A stretch of DNA of 64,000 nt. Origin: Sinorhizobium arboris LMG 14919 (GTDB lineage: Bacteria > Pseudomonadota > Alphaproteobacteria > Rhizobiales > Rhizobiaceae). Shown in pieces: positions 17,073 to 26,441 of the stretch; the stretch's first letter is position 1; each line of letters opens with the position of its first letter. Position numbers and translations under genes: made by a program. The notes beneath the pieces are model-generated. The model saw nothing but the letters and a program-made list of their open reading frames with translations. It searched no databases and was not told where the DNA came from. The stretch lies in contig NZ_ATYB01000014.1 of assembly GCF_000427465.1 (NCBI RefSeq), positions 829,570 to 893,569 on the forward strand, given 5' to 3'.

Positions 17073-19298
17073 ATGATGCGCCAATACGAGCTCGTTGAGC
17101 GCGTGCAGAAATACAAGCCCGACGTCAACGAGGCCCTGCTGAACAAGGCCTATGTCTACGCCATGCAGAAGCACGGGCAGCAAAAGCGGGCAAGCGGCGA
17201 TCCCTACATCTCACATCCGCTGGAAGTGGCGGCGATCCTGACGGAAATGCATCTCGACGAATCCACGATCGCCGTGGCGCTGCTGCACGACACGATCGAG
17301 GATACGACCGCGACGCGGCAGGAAATCGACGACCTCTTCGGCGAGGACATCGGCGCCCTGGTCGAGGGCCTCACCAAGATCAAGAAGCTCGACCTGGTCA
17401 CCAAGAAGGCCAAGCAGGCGGAAAATCTCCGAAAGCTGCTGCTCGCCATTTCGGACGACGTCCGCGTGCTCCTGGTCAAGCTTGCCGATCGCCTCCACAA
17501 TATGCGCACGCTCGATCATATGTCGGCGGAAAAACGCGCACGTATTTCGGAGGAGACGATGGACATCTATGCGCCCCTGGCGGGGCGCATGGGCATGCAG
17601 GACATGCGTGAGGAGCTCGAAAACCTGTCCTTCCGCCACATCAACCCGGAGGCATACGAGACCGTTACCAGGCGCCTCCAGGAACTGTCCGAGCGAAACG
17701 AGGGTCTGATCAAGAAGATCGAGGAGGAACTGAGCGAACTGCTTCAGGCCGAGGGACTGAAGGACGCACAGGTCAAGGGGCGCCAGAAGAAGCCCTATTC
17801 GGTTTTCCGCAAGATGCAGTCGAAGTCGCTCTCCTTCGAGCAGCTCTCGGACGTCTGGGGCTTCCGCATCATCGTCAACGACATCCCGTCCTGCTATCGC
17901 GCGCTCGGTATCGTGCACACGCGCTGGCGCGTCGTGCCGGGACGCTTCAAGGATTACGTCTCGACGCCGAAGCAGAACGATTACCAATCCATTCACACGA
18001 CGATCATCGGCCCGTCGCGTCAGCGTATCGAACTGCAAATCCGTACGAAGCGCATGCACGAGATCGCCGAATACGGTATCGCGGCCCACGCGCTCTACAA
18101 GGATCGCGACACGGTTTCGGGCGATCTGACGCGCACTCCGACGTCGAATGCCTATTCCTGGCTGCGCCGCACGATCGAGTCGCTCGCCGAGGGCGACAAT
18201 CCGGAGGAATTTCTCGAGCACACCAAGCTCGAGCTCTTCCAGGATCAGGTTTTCTGCTTCACACCGAAAGGGCAACTGATCGCGCTGCCGCGCGGGGCCA
18301 CGCCGATCGATTTTGCCTATGCCGTGCATACGAACATCGGCGACACCTGCGTCGGGGCCAAGATCAACGGCCGCATCATGCCGCTCGTGACGCGGCTCAA
18401 TAATGGCGACGAGGTGGAGATCATTCGCTCGGGCATTCAAGTGCCGCCGCCGGCCTGGGAAGAGATCGTCGTCACGGGCAAGGCGCGGGCGGCCATCCGT
18501 CGCGCGACCCGTGCCGCGATCCGGAAGCAATATGCCGGACTCGGCTACCGCATCCTTGAGCGGACCTTCGAACGGGCGGGCAAGACCTTTTCGCGCGAAG
18601 CCTTGAAACCGGTGCTGCATCGCCTCGGACAGAAGGATGTCGAGGACGCCATCGCCGCGGTCGGGCGGGGCGAACTCTCGTCGCTCGACGTTCTGCGCGC
18701 CGTGTTCCCCGATCACCAGGACGAGCGCGTAACCGTGAAGCCCAGCGCCGACGACGGCTGGTTCAACATGCGCAGCGCTGCGGGAATGATCTTCAAGCTG
18801 CCGGAACGGTCGAAGGAAATGGCCGCAGCGGAACAGGCGGAGGGACCGGAAGCCCTGCCGATCCGCGGGCTTTCCGGCAATGCGGAGGTTCACTTCAGCC
18901 CTGCTGGCGCCGTTCCCGGCGACCGGATCGTCGGGATCATGGACAAGGATAAAGGCATTACCATCTATCCGATCCAGTCGCCGATCCTGCAGAAGTTCGA
19001 CGAGGAGCCCGAGCGTTGGATCGACGTTCGTTGGGATCTCGACGAGGCGAACAACAGCCGTTTCATGGCGCGGATTGCGGTCAGCGCCTTGAACGAACCG
19101 GGCACTCTGGCGGAGGTCGCGCAGGCCATCGCGACCACCGACGTCAATATCCGTTCGCTTTCCATGGGCCGCGTCGCCGCAGACTTCAGCGAATTGCAGT
19201 TCGATCTCGAGGTCTGGGACCTGCGTCAGCTCAACCATCTGATGGCACAGCTCAAGGAACTGCCGAGCATTTCCATGGTCAAGCGCCTGTTCGAGTAG
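17073..19298 (+). CDS. rsh: Bifunctional (p)ppGpp synthetase/hydrolase (RSH family)
   Basis: 741 residues. The hydrolase HD domain has ISHPLEVA and LLHDTIEDT (His72-Asp73). The synthetase domain contains FRIIVNDI and RFKDYVSTPKQNDYQSIHT; the RXKD form marks bifunctional enzymes. A TGS domain follows (QVFCFTPKGQLIALPRGATPIDFAY), and a C-terminal ACT domain (RIAVSALNEPGTLAEVAQ). It sets the stringent response to starvation. Start ATG 17073 is followed by a second ATG; GGAG lies ten bases upstream. S. meliloti literature calls this gene relA or rsh. Confidence 0.95.
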   Translation: MMRQYELVERVQKYKPDVNEALLNKAYVYAMQKHGQQKRASGDPYISHPLEVAAILTEMHLDESTIAVALLHDTIEDTTATRQEIDDLFGEDIGALVEGLTKIKKLDLVTKKAKQAENLRKLLLAISDDVRVLLVKLADRLHNMRTLDHMSAEKRARISEETMDIYAPLAGRMGMQDMREELENLSFRHINPEAYETVTRRLQELSERNEGLIKKIEEELSELLQAEGLKDAQVKGRQKKPYSVFRKMQSKSLSFEQLSDVWGFRIIVNDIPSCYRALGIVHTRWRVVPGRFKDYVSTPKQNDYQSIHTTIIGPSRQRIELQIRTKRMHEIAEYGIAAHALYKDRDTVSGDLTRTPTSNAYSWLRRTIESLAEGDNPEEFLEHTKLELFQDQVFCFTPKGQLIALPRGATPIDFAYAVHTNIGDTCVGAKINGRIMPLVTRLNNGDEVEIIRSGIQVPPPAWEEIVVTGKARAAIRRATRAAIRKQYAGLGYRILERTFERAGKTFSREALKPVLHRLGQKDVEDAIAAVGRGELSSLDVLRAVFPDHQDERVTVKPSADDGWFNMRSAAGMIFKLPERSKEMAAAEQAEGPEALPIRGLSGNAEVHFSPAGAVPGDRIVGIMDKDKGITIYPIQSPILQKFDEEPERWIDVRWDLDEANNSRFMARIAVSALNEPGTLAEVAQAIATTDVNIRSLSMGRVAADFSELQFDLEVWDLRQLNHLMAQLKELPSISMVKRLFE

Positions 19299-19515
19299 GG
19301 CGTCGCCTTGCGCTGGCGCCGCCCCCGCAGGGGGATCGCCCTCGCATGCCCAGGGCTTCTTCCCCTATCAGTGCAAACTGCCTCCGAAATGAGCACATGG
19401 GGAGTTTCGCCGCCAAGTCATGCGCAGCGCGCATGGCTGCCGCCGGATCGTGAGGCTGGTGGCCATGCGGCCGCTCAACTATCTTTGCGTCGGGAGGTGA
19501 ACGAAGAGGTTTACC

Positions 19516-19668
19516 ATGTTCAAGCAGTTGAAGAAGATCACCCGTGCATTGCACATACCCACTGTCGAAGAGCGCGAGGTCGCCTATCTGAACGGCTCCG
19601 TCGACCGCATCGACCTGGAATACCGTCAGCGTCAGATCGACCGCGGCCTTTTCCGGAAGGGCTTCTGA
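19516..19668 (+). CDS. DUF3563-type microprotein
   Basis: 50 residues starting MFKQLKKITRALHIPT and containing EEREVAYLNGS...DLEYRQRQIDRGLFRKGF. The DLEYRxRQIDRG core matches the short DUF3563 proteins of rhizobia. A good GAAGAGG precedes ATG 19516 by seven bases, and codon use is like that of the neighbours. Charged, without signal peptide; function unknown. It lies between rsh and the DUF2062 gene on the same strand. Confidence 0.8.
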   Translation: MFKQLKKITRALHIPTVEEREVAYLNGSVDRIDLEYRQRQIDRGLFRKGF

Positions 19669-20033
19669 CCGCGAATGCGGCGCGCCGGAAAGGCGCGCCA
19701 TGGCTGCCGCGCCGACGATGGCCAGAGCTATGCGTTTTTCGGATGGCTCACTTGCCCGATCTTGCAGTCTGACGCCGTCACAGCGCTGCCTCTCTTGCCA
19801 GGCGCAGCTACGTAGTTTTCTAAGCTAAGCACGTCGTACGGATAATCGCTGCGCATGTCTGCTGGACGTGCTCCAGCCCTGGCTGCATGTTTTTGTCCTT
19901 TGATCCGACAGGATCGAAGGAAATATGCAGTAGCTTGCACATGGAGTGCGTCGCGCCTATCTTGCGGCATCAAAAGGCGGGGCGGGTCCGTCTTGTGCCG
20001 GCGGGCAGCTTTGAGTGCGATCATAACGGCATA
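19669..20033. other. Intergenic region after the DUF3563 gene
   Basis: 365 bases without a convincing gene. GGCGCGCCGGAAAGGCGCGCC near 19680-19700 can form a strong GC hairpin right after the microprotein gene but has no T-run. The rest may hold the promoter for the DUF2062-acpS-lepB-rnc-era series. Confidence 0.45.
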
Positions 20034-20591
20034 ATGTTATTCAGGCGCAGAAAACCGGTCACACCATTCGAGAGGCTTGGCGCTTTCTTCTGGCCGCGCA
20101 AAGGGTTCATGCGCGCTCCGCGTTATATCGTCCTTCGCATTCTCCGTCTGAACTCGTCTCCGCACTCGATCGCCGTCGGGGTAGCGGCCGGCGCTGCATC
20201 GTCCCTAACGCCGTTCTTCGGCCTGCATATCGTTCTCGCCGTTCTTCTCGCATCGGTCTTTTCAGGAAATCTGGTCGCGGCTGCGATCACGACCTTGGTT
20301 GCCAATCCCGTTACCATTCCGGTCATCCTGACGGCTTCCTACGAGGTCGGCACGATGCTCACGCAGCCGCAAGGCGCCCGGGTGATGGGCGGTCAAGAGA
20401 TCATGCGGATGGTAGAGCATTTCGATCTCGCCAGCTTATGGGGCCCGGTCTTCAAGCCGATGCTCATAGGCTCGCTTCCCCTTGCGGCGGCGGGCGCCAT
20501 GATATTCTACCCGCTTGCGTTTCAGACGGCGCGCCTCTTTCAGGAGCGGCGCCGGCAGGTCCGCTCGCACAAATTCGGACATCCGACATGA
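20034..20591 (+). CDS. DUF2062 membrane protein
   Basis: 185 residues. The DUF2062 core [27 protein letters not shown] is followed by hydrophobic helices ([30 protein letters not shown]) and a further membrane segment near residues 140-165. The charged N and C termini ([17 protein letters not shown]) are cytoplasmic by the positive-inside rule. Function unknown. ATG 20034 is the first start that fits the family; its ribosome binding site is weak. It overlaps acpS by ATGA. Confidence 0.88.
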   Translation: MLFRRRKPVTPFERLGAFFWPRKGFMRAPRYIVLRILRLNSSPHSIAVGVAAGAASSLTPFFGLHIVLAVLLASVFSGNLVAAAITTLVANPVTIPVILTASYEVGTMLTQPQGARVMGGQEIMRMVEHFDLASLWGPVFKPMLIGSLPLAAAGAMIFYPLAFQTARLFQERRRQVRSHKFGHPT

Positions 20592-21007
20592 TCATTGGAA
20601 TCGGCAGCGATCTCATCGACATCAGGCGCATCGAAAATTCGCTCCAGCGCTTCGGCGAGCGTTTCGTCAACCGGTGCTTCACCGATATCGAGATCGCCAA
20701 ATCAGACGGCCGCAAGAACCGTGCGGCATCCTATGCCAAGCGTTTCGCGGCCAAGGAGGCCTGTTCAAAGGCGCTGGGCACCGGCCTGGCGCAGGGCGTG
20801 TTCTGGAAAGAGATGGGCGTGGTGAACTTGCCCGGTGGGAAACCGACGATGCAGTTGACGGGCGGCGCGGCCGCGCGTCTTCAGGAAATGCTGCCGGTAG
20901 GCCACCGCGCCGCCATCCATCTGACGATCACCGACGACTTCCCGCTTGCGCAAGCTTTCGTGATTATCGAGGCGCTCCCGGTTGCCCCCGCGGAGGGAAC
21001 GGTTTAG
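20588..21007 (+). CDS. acpS: Holo-[acyl-carrier-protein] synthase
   Basis: 139 residues. It moves phosphopantetheine from CoA to apo-ACP for fatty-acid synthesis. The signature [12 protein letters not shown] at the N terminus and [15 protein letters not shown] at about 55-70 contain the magnesium ligands Asp8 and Glu. The start overlaps the DUF2062 stop by four bases. The acpS-lepB-rnc-era order is conserved in many Rhizobiales. Confidence 0.96.
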   Translation: MIIGIGSDLIDIRRIENSLQRFGERFVNRCFTDIEIAKSDGRKNRAASYAKRFAAKEACSKALGTGLAQGVFWKEMGVVNLPGGKPTMQLTGGAAARLQEMLPVGHRAAIHLTITDDFPLAQAFVIIEALPVAPAEGTV

Positions 21008-21157
21008 AGCACTTGCCGAAAGACCGCGGTCGCTTGAAGCACGGATTTCCCGCGACATATAGCAGTTGCGGGTGACGTGCGACCCGGGTTCGGGCGCAAA
21101 CGAAGGTTGAAGCGTTAGGCTCGGGTATCCCGGGCAGGATGACAAGGAAGACTGAGC

Positions 21158-21901
21158 GTGGCAGAAAAGACAGAAGCGAAGCAGAGCGGTCTCTGGGAAA
21201 ACGTCAAGGTTATTATCCAGGCGCTGCTCCTGGCCGTGGTCATCCGCACCGTCTTCTTCCAGCCCTTCACGATTCCGTCCGGATCGATGATGCCGACGCT
21301 CCTTGTCGGCGACTACATCTTCGTCAACAAGTTCGCCTACGGCTATTCGAAATACTCGCTGCCCTTTTCGCCGGATCTTTTCAGCGGCAGGATCTTTGCG
21401 AGCGAACCGGAGCGGGGCGACATCGTGGTCTTCCGCTTCCCGCCCAATCCGGACATCGACTACATCAAGCGCCTCGTCGGTCTGCCGGGCGACCGCATCC
21501 AGGTCAGGAACAGCGTTCTCTACGTCAACGACAAGCCGGTCGAGCGGGTGCCGGACGGCACCTTCCGGGCGGACGACCAGTACGACACAGGCGGAGATGT
21601 TCCAGTCTATCGTGAGACGATGGACAACGGCATGTCCTACGACACGCTCGATCAGTTCCCCGATTCGCGCGGTGATAACACCCGTGAATTCATCGTCCCG
21701 GAAGGCCATTATTTCATGATGGGCGACAACCGGGACAATTCCGCCGACAGCCGTTTCGATGTGGGCTTCGTGCCGGCCGAAAACCTGGTCGGCCGCGCCA
21801 GCCTGATTTTCTTCTCGCTCGGCAACGACACGTCGTTCCGGCAGGTTTGGAAGTGGCCGGCGAATCTGCGTTACGATCGCTTGTTCAAGGTGGTCCACTG
21901 A
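21158..21901 (+). CDS. lepB: Signal peptidase I
   Basis: 247 residues. One N-terminal membrane helix (VIIQALLLAVVIRTVFF) anchors a periplasmic serine/lysine protease. The catalytic Ser43 lies in IPSGSMMPTL and Lys104 in YIKRLVGLPGD; the C-terminal box is MGDNRDNSADSR. It removes signal peptides from exported proteins, such as the porins here. The GTG start at 21158 is supported by AAGGA. The stop overlaps rnc (TGATG). Confidence 0.96.
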   Translation: MAEKTEAKQSGLWENVKVIIQALLLAVVIRTVFFQPFTIPSGSMMPTLLVGDYIFVNKFAYGYSKYSLPFSPDLFSGRIFASEPERGDIVVFRFPPNPDIDYIKRLVGLPGDRIQVRNSVLYVNDKPVERVPDGTFRADDQYDTGGDVPVYRETMDNGMSYDTLDQFPDSRGDNTREFIVPEGHYFMMGDNRDNSADSRFDVGFVPAENLVGRASLIFFSLGNDTSFRQVWKWPANLRYDRLFKVVH

Positions 21902-22617
21902 TGAAGGCCCGCTCGTTGAACGTGGAGGATCGGGCGCGGCTGGAGGCCGCGATCGGTTACCAGTTCTCCGAGAAGGAGCGCCTCGACAGGGCGCTGACGC
22001 ATTCGAGCGCGCGCAGCGGCCGTGCAATCAACTATCAGCGGCTCGAATTCCTGGGGGACCGGGTCCTCGGGCTCTGCGTCGCCGAACTTCTGTTCCAGAC
22101 CTTCACCGATGCCAACGAAGGCGAGCTCTCGGTCCGCCTGAACCAGCTCGTCAGTGCGGAAAGCTGCGCGAAGGTGGCGGATGAACTCTCGCTGCACGAA
22201 TTCATCCGAACCGGCTCGGACGTGAAGAGGATCACGGGCAAGCACATGATGAATGTGCGCGCCGATGTGGTAGAGTCGCTGATTGCGGCGATCTATCTCG
22301 ATGGCGGTCTGGAGCCGGCGCGCCGCTTCGTGCTCGAGCATTGGACGCATCGGGCTGCGAGCGCAGACGGCGCCAGGCGGGATGCAAAGACGGAACTGCA
22401 GGAATGGGCGCATGCCAGGTTTGGGGTTGCGCCCAAATACAGGACGGATGACCGTTCCGGCCCCGATCACGATCCGCGCTTTACCGTGACGGTGGAGGTC
22501 GACGGGATCGCGCCGGAAACGGGGGTTGATCGTTCCAAGCGTGGGGCAGAGCAGGTCGCCGCCATGAAATTGCTGGAACGCGAAGGTGTGTGGCAGAAGC
22601 GCTCTGCCGGAAATTGA
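21901..22617 (+). CDS. rnc: Ribonuclease III
   Basis: 238 residues. The nuclease domain has the signature RLEFLGDRVLGL with catalytic acids and the second site DVVESLIAAIYLDGG. A double-stranded RNA-binding domain follows from about 160 (DAKTELQEWAHARFG to QVAAMKLLE). It matures rRNA and cleaves structured mRNA. It overlaps lepB by one base and is followed by era after eight bases. Confidence 0.97.
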   Translation: MKARSLNVEDRARLEAAIGYQFSEKERLDRALTHSSARSGRAINYQRLEFLGDRVLGLCVAELLFQTFTDANEGELSVRLNQLVSAESCAKVADELSLHEFIRTGSDVKRITGKHMMNVRADVVESLIAAIYLDGGLEPARRFVLEHWTHRAASADGARRDAKTELQEWAHARFGVAPKYRTDDRSGPDHDPRFTVTVEVDGIAPETGVDRSKRGAEQVAAMKLLEREGVWQKRSAGN

Positions 22618-22625
22618 CGGATATC

Positions 22626-23555
22626 ATGACGGATACTCAAAAGGACACGGCCGCCGGCGCGGTGCCGACGCGCTCGGGCTTCGTGGCTCTGATCGGAGCG
22701 ACGAATGCCGGCAAGTCGACATTGGTCAATCGCCTTGTCGGCGCGAAAGTGTCGATCGTCAGCCACAAGGTGCAGACGACGCGGGCGATCATCCGCGGCA
22801 TTGCGATTCACGACAATGCGCAGATCGTCTTCATGGACACTCCCGGCATCTTCAAGCCGCGGCGCCGGCTCGACCGCGCCATGGTCACCACAGCCTGGGG
22901 CGGTGCCAAGGACGCCGATCTCATCATGCTGCTGATCGACAGCGAGCGCGGGATCAAGGGTGACGCGGAAGCCATCCTGGACGGTCTGAAGGAGGTGCAT
23001 CAGCCGAAGATCCTCGTCCTCAACAAGGTCGACCGGGTTCGCCCCGAGGATTTGCTGAAGCTCGCGGCCGCTGCCAACGAGGCGGTTGCATTCGAGCGCA
23101 CCTTCATGGTCTCCGCGCTGACGGGTTCCGGCTGCGACGACGTCATGGATTATCTGGCCGAGACGCTGCCGGAAGGCCCGTGGTACTATCCGGAAGATCA
23201 GATCTCCGATCTGCCGATGCGCCAGCTCGCTGCCGAGATCACCCGCGAGAAGCTCTTCCTGAGGCTGCATCAGGAGCTTCCCTATGCATCTCACGTGGAG
23301 ACGGAGAAGTGGGAGGAGCGCAAGGACGGATCCGTGCGCATCGAGCAGGTGATCTACGTGGAGCGTGACAGCCAGAAGAAGATCGCCCTCGGCAAGGGCG
23401 GCGAGGCGATCAAGGCGATTTCGACCGCCGCGCGCAAGGAGATCTCGGAAATCCTGGAGCAGCCGGTGCACCTCTTCCTGTTCGTCAAGGTGCGTGAGAA
23501 CTGGGGCGACGATCCGGAGCGCTTCCGCGAAATGGGGCTCGATTTTCCACGGTAA
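22626..23555 (+). CDS. era: GTPase Era
   Basis: 309 residues. GTPase motifs are GATNAGKST (G1), DTPGIF (G3) and NKVD (G4), followed by a C-terminal KH RNA-binding domain with the GKGGEAIKAI loop. Era binds the 3' end of 16S rRNA in 30S assembly. ATG 22626 is the first start matching the family. In many relatives recO follows directly; here it is 13.6 kb away. Confidence 0.97.
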   Translation: MTDTQKDTAAGAVPTRSGFVALIGATNAGKSTLVNRLVGAKVSIVSHKVQTTRAIIRGIAIHDNAQIVFMDTPGIFKPRRRLDRAMVTTAWGGAKDADLIMLLIDSERGIKGDAEAILDGLKEVHQPKILVLNKVDRVRPEDLLKLAAAANEAVAFERTFMVSALTGSGCDDVMDYLAETLPEGPWYYPEDQISDLPMRQLAAEITREKLFLRLHQELPYASHVETEKWEERKDGSVRIEQVIYVERDSQKKIALGKGGEAIKAISTAARKEISEILEQPVHLFLFVKVRENWGDDPERFREMGLDFPR

Positions 23556-23564
23556 TGGAGCGGC

Positions 23565-24290
23565 TCAGATGCTCTTCAATGTCACGCGGCGTTCGAGGTC
23601 CGCGGCCGGCTCCTTGCGCTCGCTGTATCGGTCGGTCAGGTAAGCGGAGCAGTCACGCGTCAGAAGCGTGAATTTCACCAGTTCCTCCATGACGTCGACG
23701 ACCCGGTCGTAATAGCTCGACGGCTTCATACGGCCGCTGGCGTCGAATTCCTGGAACGCTTTGGCGACCGAAGACTGGTTGGGAATGGTGATCATGCGCA
23801 TCCAACGGCCGAGAATGCGCATCTGGTTCACCGCGTTGAAGCTCTGCGAGCCTCCCGAAACCTGCATCACCGCTAGCGTCTTGCCTTGCGTCGGCCGGAT
23901 CGAGCCGGCCGAAAGCGGGATCCAGTCGATCTGAGCTTTCATGATCCCGGTCATCGCGCCGTGCCGCTCCGGGCTCACCCACACCTGGCCTTCTGACCAG
24001 ATCGATAATTCGCGCAGCTCCTGCACCTTGGGGTGGCTCACCGGTGCCGCGTCGGGGAGCGGCAGACCGGACGGGTCGAACATCTTCAGTTCCGCGCCGA
24101 AAAATTCGAGCAGGCGCCGGGCCTCCTCGGCCAGGAGGCGGCTGTAGGACACCGCCCGCAGTGATCCGTAGAGGATCAGGATGCGCGGCCCGTGGGTCGA
24201 AGCAGCCGGGCGCAGCGCGCCGCTGTCCGGCAGCCGCAGCTGTTGCAGATTCGCGGCGGGCAGGTCGTGTCTGGAGTCGTCGTCAGACAA
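23565..24290 (-). CDS. arsH: NADPH-dependent FMN oxidoreductase ArsH
   Basis: 241 residues with the flavodoxin-like ArsH fold: [18 protein letters not shown] (FMN loop), [22 protein letters not shown], and [21 protein letters not shown]. ArsH reduces quinones or oxidises organoarsenicals and protects against arsenic. The start is a TTG at 24290 overlapping the arsC stop; no ATG fits. It is the last gene of the arsenic operon and converges on era. Confidence 0.9.
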   Translation of the reverse strand: MSDDDSRHDLPAANLQQLRLPDSGALRPAASTHGPRILILYGSLRAVSYSRLLAEEARRLLEFFGAELKMFDPSGLPLPDAAPVSHPKVQELRELSIWSEGQVWVSPERHGAMTGIMKAQIDWIPLSAGSIRPTQGKTLAVMQVSGGSQSFNAVNQMRILGRWMRMITIPNQSSVAKAFQEFDASGRMKPSSYYDRVVDVMEELVKFTLLTRDCSAYLTDRYSERKEPAADLERRVTLKSI

Positions 24291-24705
24291 TGCGCTTGCC
24301 CCCGGCGTCGAGGACGGCTTCGCCGTCTTCCTTGGAAAACGGGCCTTTGTGGGTGTCGGGCAGAATGTCGAGTACGAGCTCGGAGGGCCGGCAGAGAAGC
24401 GTGCCGAGCGGCGTCACGACGAAGGGGCGATTGATGAGGATCGGATGCGCGAGCATTGCGTCGAGCAGTTCCTCGTCGGTGCGCGACGGATCGTCCAGGC
24501 CGAGCTCGTTAAAAGGCGTGCCCTTTTCACGAACAGCCTCGCGCACCGTCAGCCCGGCGGCGGCTATCAGCGTCTGAAGCTCGGAACGTGAAGGGGGCGT
24601 CTTCAGGTATTCGACGACGGTCGGCTCGATGCCAGCATTACGTATCATGGCCAGCGTGTTGCGCGAGGTGCCGCAAGCCGGATTGTGGTAGATGGTGACG
24701 TTCAT
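24283..24705 (-). CDS. arsC: Arsenate reductase, glutaredoxin-coupled (ArsC/Spx fold)
   Basis: 140 residues. The catalytic Cys11 lies in [12 protein letters not shown], and arginines in INRPFVVTP and LCRPSE match the arsenate-binding residues. It reduces As(V) to As(III) with glutathione and glutaredoxin. AGGAGA precedes ATG 24705. Separated from aqpS by a RIME-like repeat; overlaps arsH. Confidence 0.95.
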   Translation of the reverse strand: MNVTIYHNPACGTSRNTLAMIRNAGIEPTVVEYLKTPPSRSELQTLIAAAGLTVREAVREKGTPFNELGLDDPSRTDEELLDAMLAHPILINRPFVVTPLGTLLCRPSELVLDILPDTHKGPFSKEDGEAVLDAGGKRIV

Positions 24706-24731
24706 GATGCGGTCTCCTGGGAAGGGTGGCT

Positions 24732-24838
24732 GATCACGACGATTTCAGGTCGGACAGACCTGATCCTGAACGCGATCGATTCTGATGGTCGAGACGCGGG
24801 AGTGGGGCGGAATCCGCACAGATTTTCCTCATCCCGCT
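24732..24838 (+). repeat. RIME-like intergenic mosaic element, copy B
   Basis: Starts GATCACGACGATTTCAGGTCGG and continues with CTGAACGCGATCGATTC to TTTTCCTCATCCCGCTCC, aligning with the copy at 15406-15513 in the same order. AGGTCGGACAGACCT is one of its palindromes. It sits inside the ars operon and its right end supplies the aqpS stop codon. Confidence 0.72.
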
Positions 24839-25512
24839 CCGGTCATGGGGCGGGCCGGCTGGAAGAGCCATCGCATCAGCGCGAGCGCGCAAACGGCCCC
24901 GAACAGTTCGGCGAGTACGAATCCCGGCAGGTCGCCCGGGCGGATCCCGGAAAAGGTGTTTGTGAATGAGCGCGCCAGTGCCACGGCGGGGTTGGCGAAG
25001 GACGTGGATGCGGTGAACCAGTAGGCGGCCGTGATGTAGAGGCCCACGAGCCACGGCACGGCCTCACGACGAAACCGTATACCGGCAAGTATGGCGGCGA
25101 CGAGCCCGAAGGCCGCGACCGCCTCCGAAAGCCATTGCGCCGGACCGGTGCGCACCTTCGCGGATATGTCGAGCGGTGAAAGGTCGAACATCAGGTGGGC
25201 GAGGGCAGTCCCGGCAACGGCGCCGCCCACTTGCGCTACGACATAAGCGCTGCACTCCCGCCGCGTGAGACTGCCGGAGAGCGCGAAGACAAGCGAGACT
25301 GCCGGGTTGAAATGCGCCCCGGACAGCGGGCCTAACATCGTGATCAGCACGACCAGGATCGCGCCCGTGGCGATGGTGTTGGCAACGAGCGCCAAGGCGT
25401 CGTCGGCTGTCAGCGCGTCGGCCATGATCCCCGATCCGACGACCGCCGCGACGAGAATACCGGTGCCGAGCGCCTCTGCGATGCAGCGTCGTGTCAGATC
25501 GAACTCCTGCAT
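24829..25512 (-). CDS. aqpS: Aquaglyceroporin AqpS (arsenite channel)
   Basis: 227 residues, six membrane helices. The two half-helix NPA motifs are present: SGAHFNPAVSL and SFANPAVALARS. In S. meliloti AqpS replaces the usual ArsB/Acr3 pump and lets As(III) made by ArsC leave down its gradient. ATG 25512 overlaps the preceding stop (TGATG). No arsB or acr3 gene is seen nearby, in agreement with that role. Confidence 0.95.
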   Translation of the reverse strand: MQEFDLTRRCIAEALGTGILVAAVVGSGIMADALTADDALALVANTIATGAILVVLITMLGPLSGAHFNPAVSLVFALSGSLTRRECSAYVVAQVGGAVAGTALAHLMFDLSPLDISAKVRTGPAQWLSEAVAAFGLVAAILAGIRFRREAVPWLVGLYITAAYWFTASTSFANPAVALARSFTNTFSGIRPGDLPGFVLAELFGAVCALALMRWLFQPARPMTGAG

Positions 25513-26033
25513 CAAATCTTCCGATCCGTGGCTTCGTCGTCCATCTTGCCGATCTCGGAGAGATGGCTGTGCAACGACATGCGGTCTATCGAGGCAAGCG
25601 GCAGGCTGAGGAAAGCCATGATCCTGTTCTTGAGAAATCGCGCGGCCTCAGCGAAGGCCCTTTCCTTTTCGAACTCGCTGCCCTCAACGGCGGCGGGATC
25701 GGCCACACCCCAGTGCGCGGTCATGGGATGGCCCGGCCAGACGGGGCAGGCCTCTCCTGCGGCGCTGTCGCAAACGGTGAAGATGAAGTCCATCTCCGGT
25801 GCACCGGGCGCGGAGAACACCTCCCAGCCCTTTGAGCTGAAGCCCTCGGCCGGATAGCCGATGTTTTGCAGCTCCCGAAGCGCGAGCGGATGCACCGTCC
25901 CCTTGGGATTGCTGCCGGCCGAAAAGGCGCGGAACCTGCCCTTGCCTTCAGCGTTCATGATCGCCTCGGCGAGGATTGAACGCGCCGAGTTGCCGGTGCA
26001 AAGAAAGAGCACATTATAGATGGGTTCAGGCAC
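25512..26033 (-). CDS. Arsenate reductase/phosphatase of the low-molecular-weight tyrosine phosphatase family
   Basis: 173 residues. The phosphatase loop CTGNSARS (Cys12-X5-Arg18) near the N terminus and the downstream MDFIFTVCDSAAGEACPVWPG with two more cysteines fit thioredoxin-coupled ArsC. The GTG start at 26033 has GGAGG six bases upstream and overlaps arsR by eight bases; a longer frame would run inside arsR. A second, unrelated arsenate reductase lies in the same operon. Confidence 0.88.
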   Translation of the reverse strand: MPEPIYNVLFLCTGNSARSILAEAIMNAEGKGRFRAFSAGSNPKGTVHPLALRELQNIGYPAEGFSSKGWEVFSAPGAPEMDFIFTVCDSAAGEACPVWPGHPMTAHWGVADPAAVEGSEFEKERAFAEAARFLKNRIMAFLSLPLASIDRMSLHSHLSEIGKMDDEATDRKI

Positions 26034-26382
26034 GGCTTTCCTCCCTTGGCGAACAGCAGGGTGCGAGATCTGCGACGAGCGGCGCGCAAACGTCCGGGTG
26101 GCCGGCACAGCAATCCTTGAGCAGAAAGCTCACGACGCGGCGCAATCCATCGAGGTCGGCGCGGTAGATGATCGACCGGCTCTGCCGCCGAGTGGTCACC
26201 AGTCCCGCGCGCTGCAGCTGCGCGAGATGGGTCGACATGGTGTTGTGTGGAACGTTCAGAAGCCGCGCGACCTCGCCTGCCGGGAGTCCGTCCGGTTCAT
26301 GCTTGACCAGGAATCGGAACGCGTCGAGCCGCGTCGGCTGGGCGAGAGCGGCGAAGGCCGCGATGGTGTCGTGTGCGTCCAT
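26026..26382 (-). CDS. arsR: Arsenic-responsive ArsR-family repressor
   Basis: 118 residues, winged helix-turn-helix with VARLLNVPHNTMSTHLAQLQRAGLV as recognition region. Instead of the classic ELCVCDL site it has clustered cysteines after the last helix: Cys91-Cys92 and Cys99, plus Cys109-Cys110. A related arrangement binds As(III) in Acidithiobacillus ferrooxidans ArsR. The ATG lies inside a 26-bp palindrome and has no Shine-Dalgarno. First gene of the operon. Confidence 0.93.
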   Translation of the reverse strand: MDAHDTIAAFAALAQPTRLDAFRFLVKHEPDGLPAGEVARLLNVPHNTMSTHLAQLQRAGLVTTRRQSRSIIYRADLDGLRRVVSFLLKDCCAGHPDVCAPLVADLAPCCSPREESRA

Positions 26383-26405
26383 ATGTCGAGATATATCGAC
26401 ATATG
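26380..26405. promoter_or_regulatory. Palindromic ArsR operator overlapping the arsR start codon
   Basis: CATATGTCGA (26380-26389) and TCGACATATG (26396-26405) are perfect inverted repeats around GATATA. The first three bases are the complement of the arsR ATG. Bound repressor would cover the transcription or translation start of the operon. Confidence 0.75.
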
Positions 26406-26441
26406 GTAATCAGCGCAAGCGAAAGCTTGCCCGGGTCTCGA

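Noticed and set aside
17211..19238. 675-codon open frame antisense to rsh
   Set aside because: Shadow of a GC-rich essential gene; no domain or start signal.
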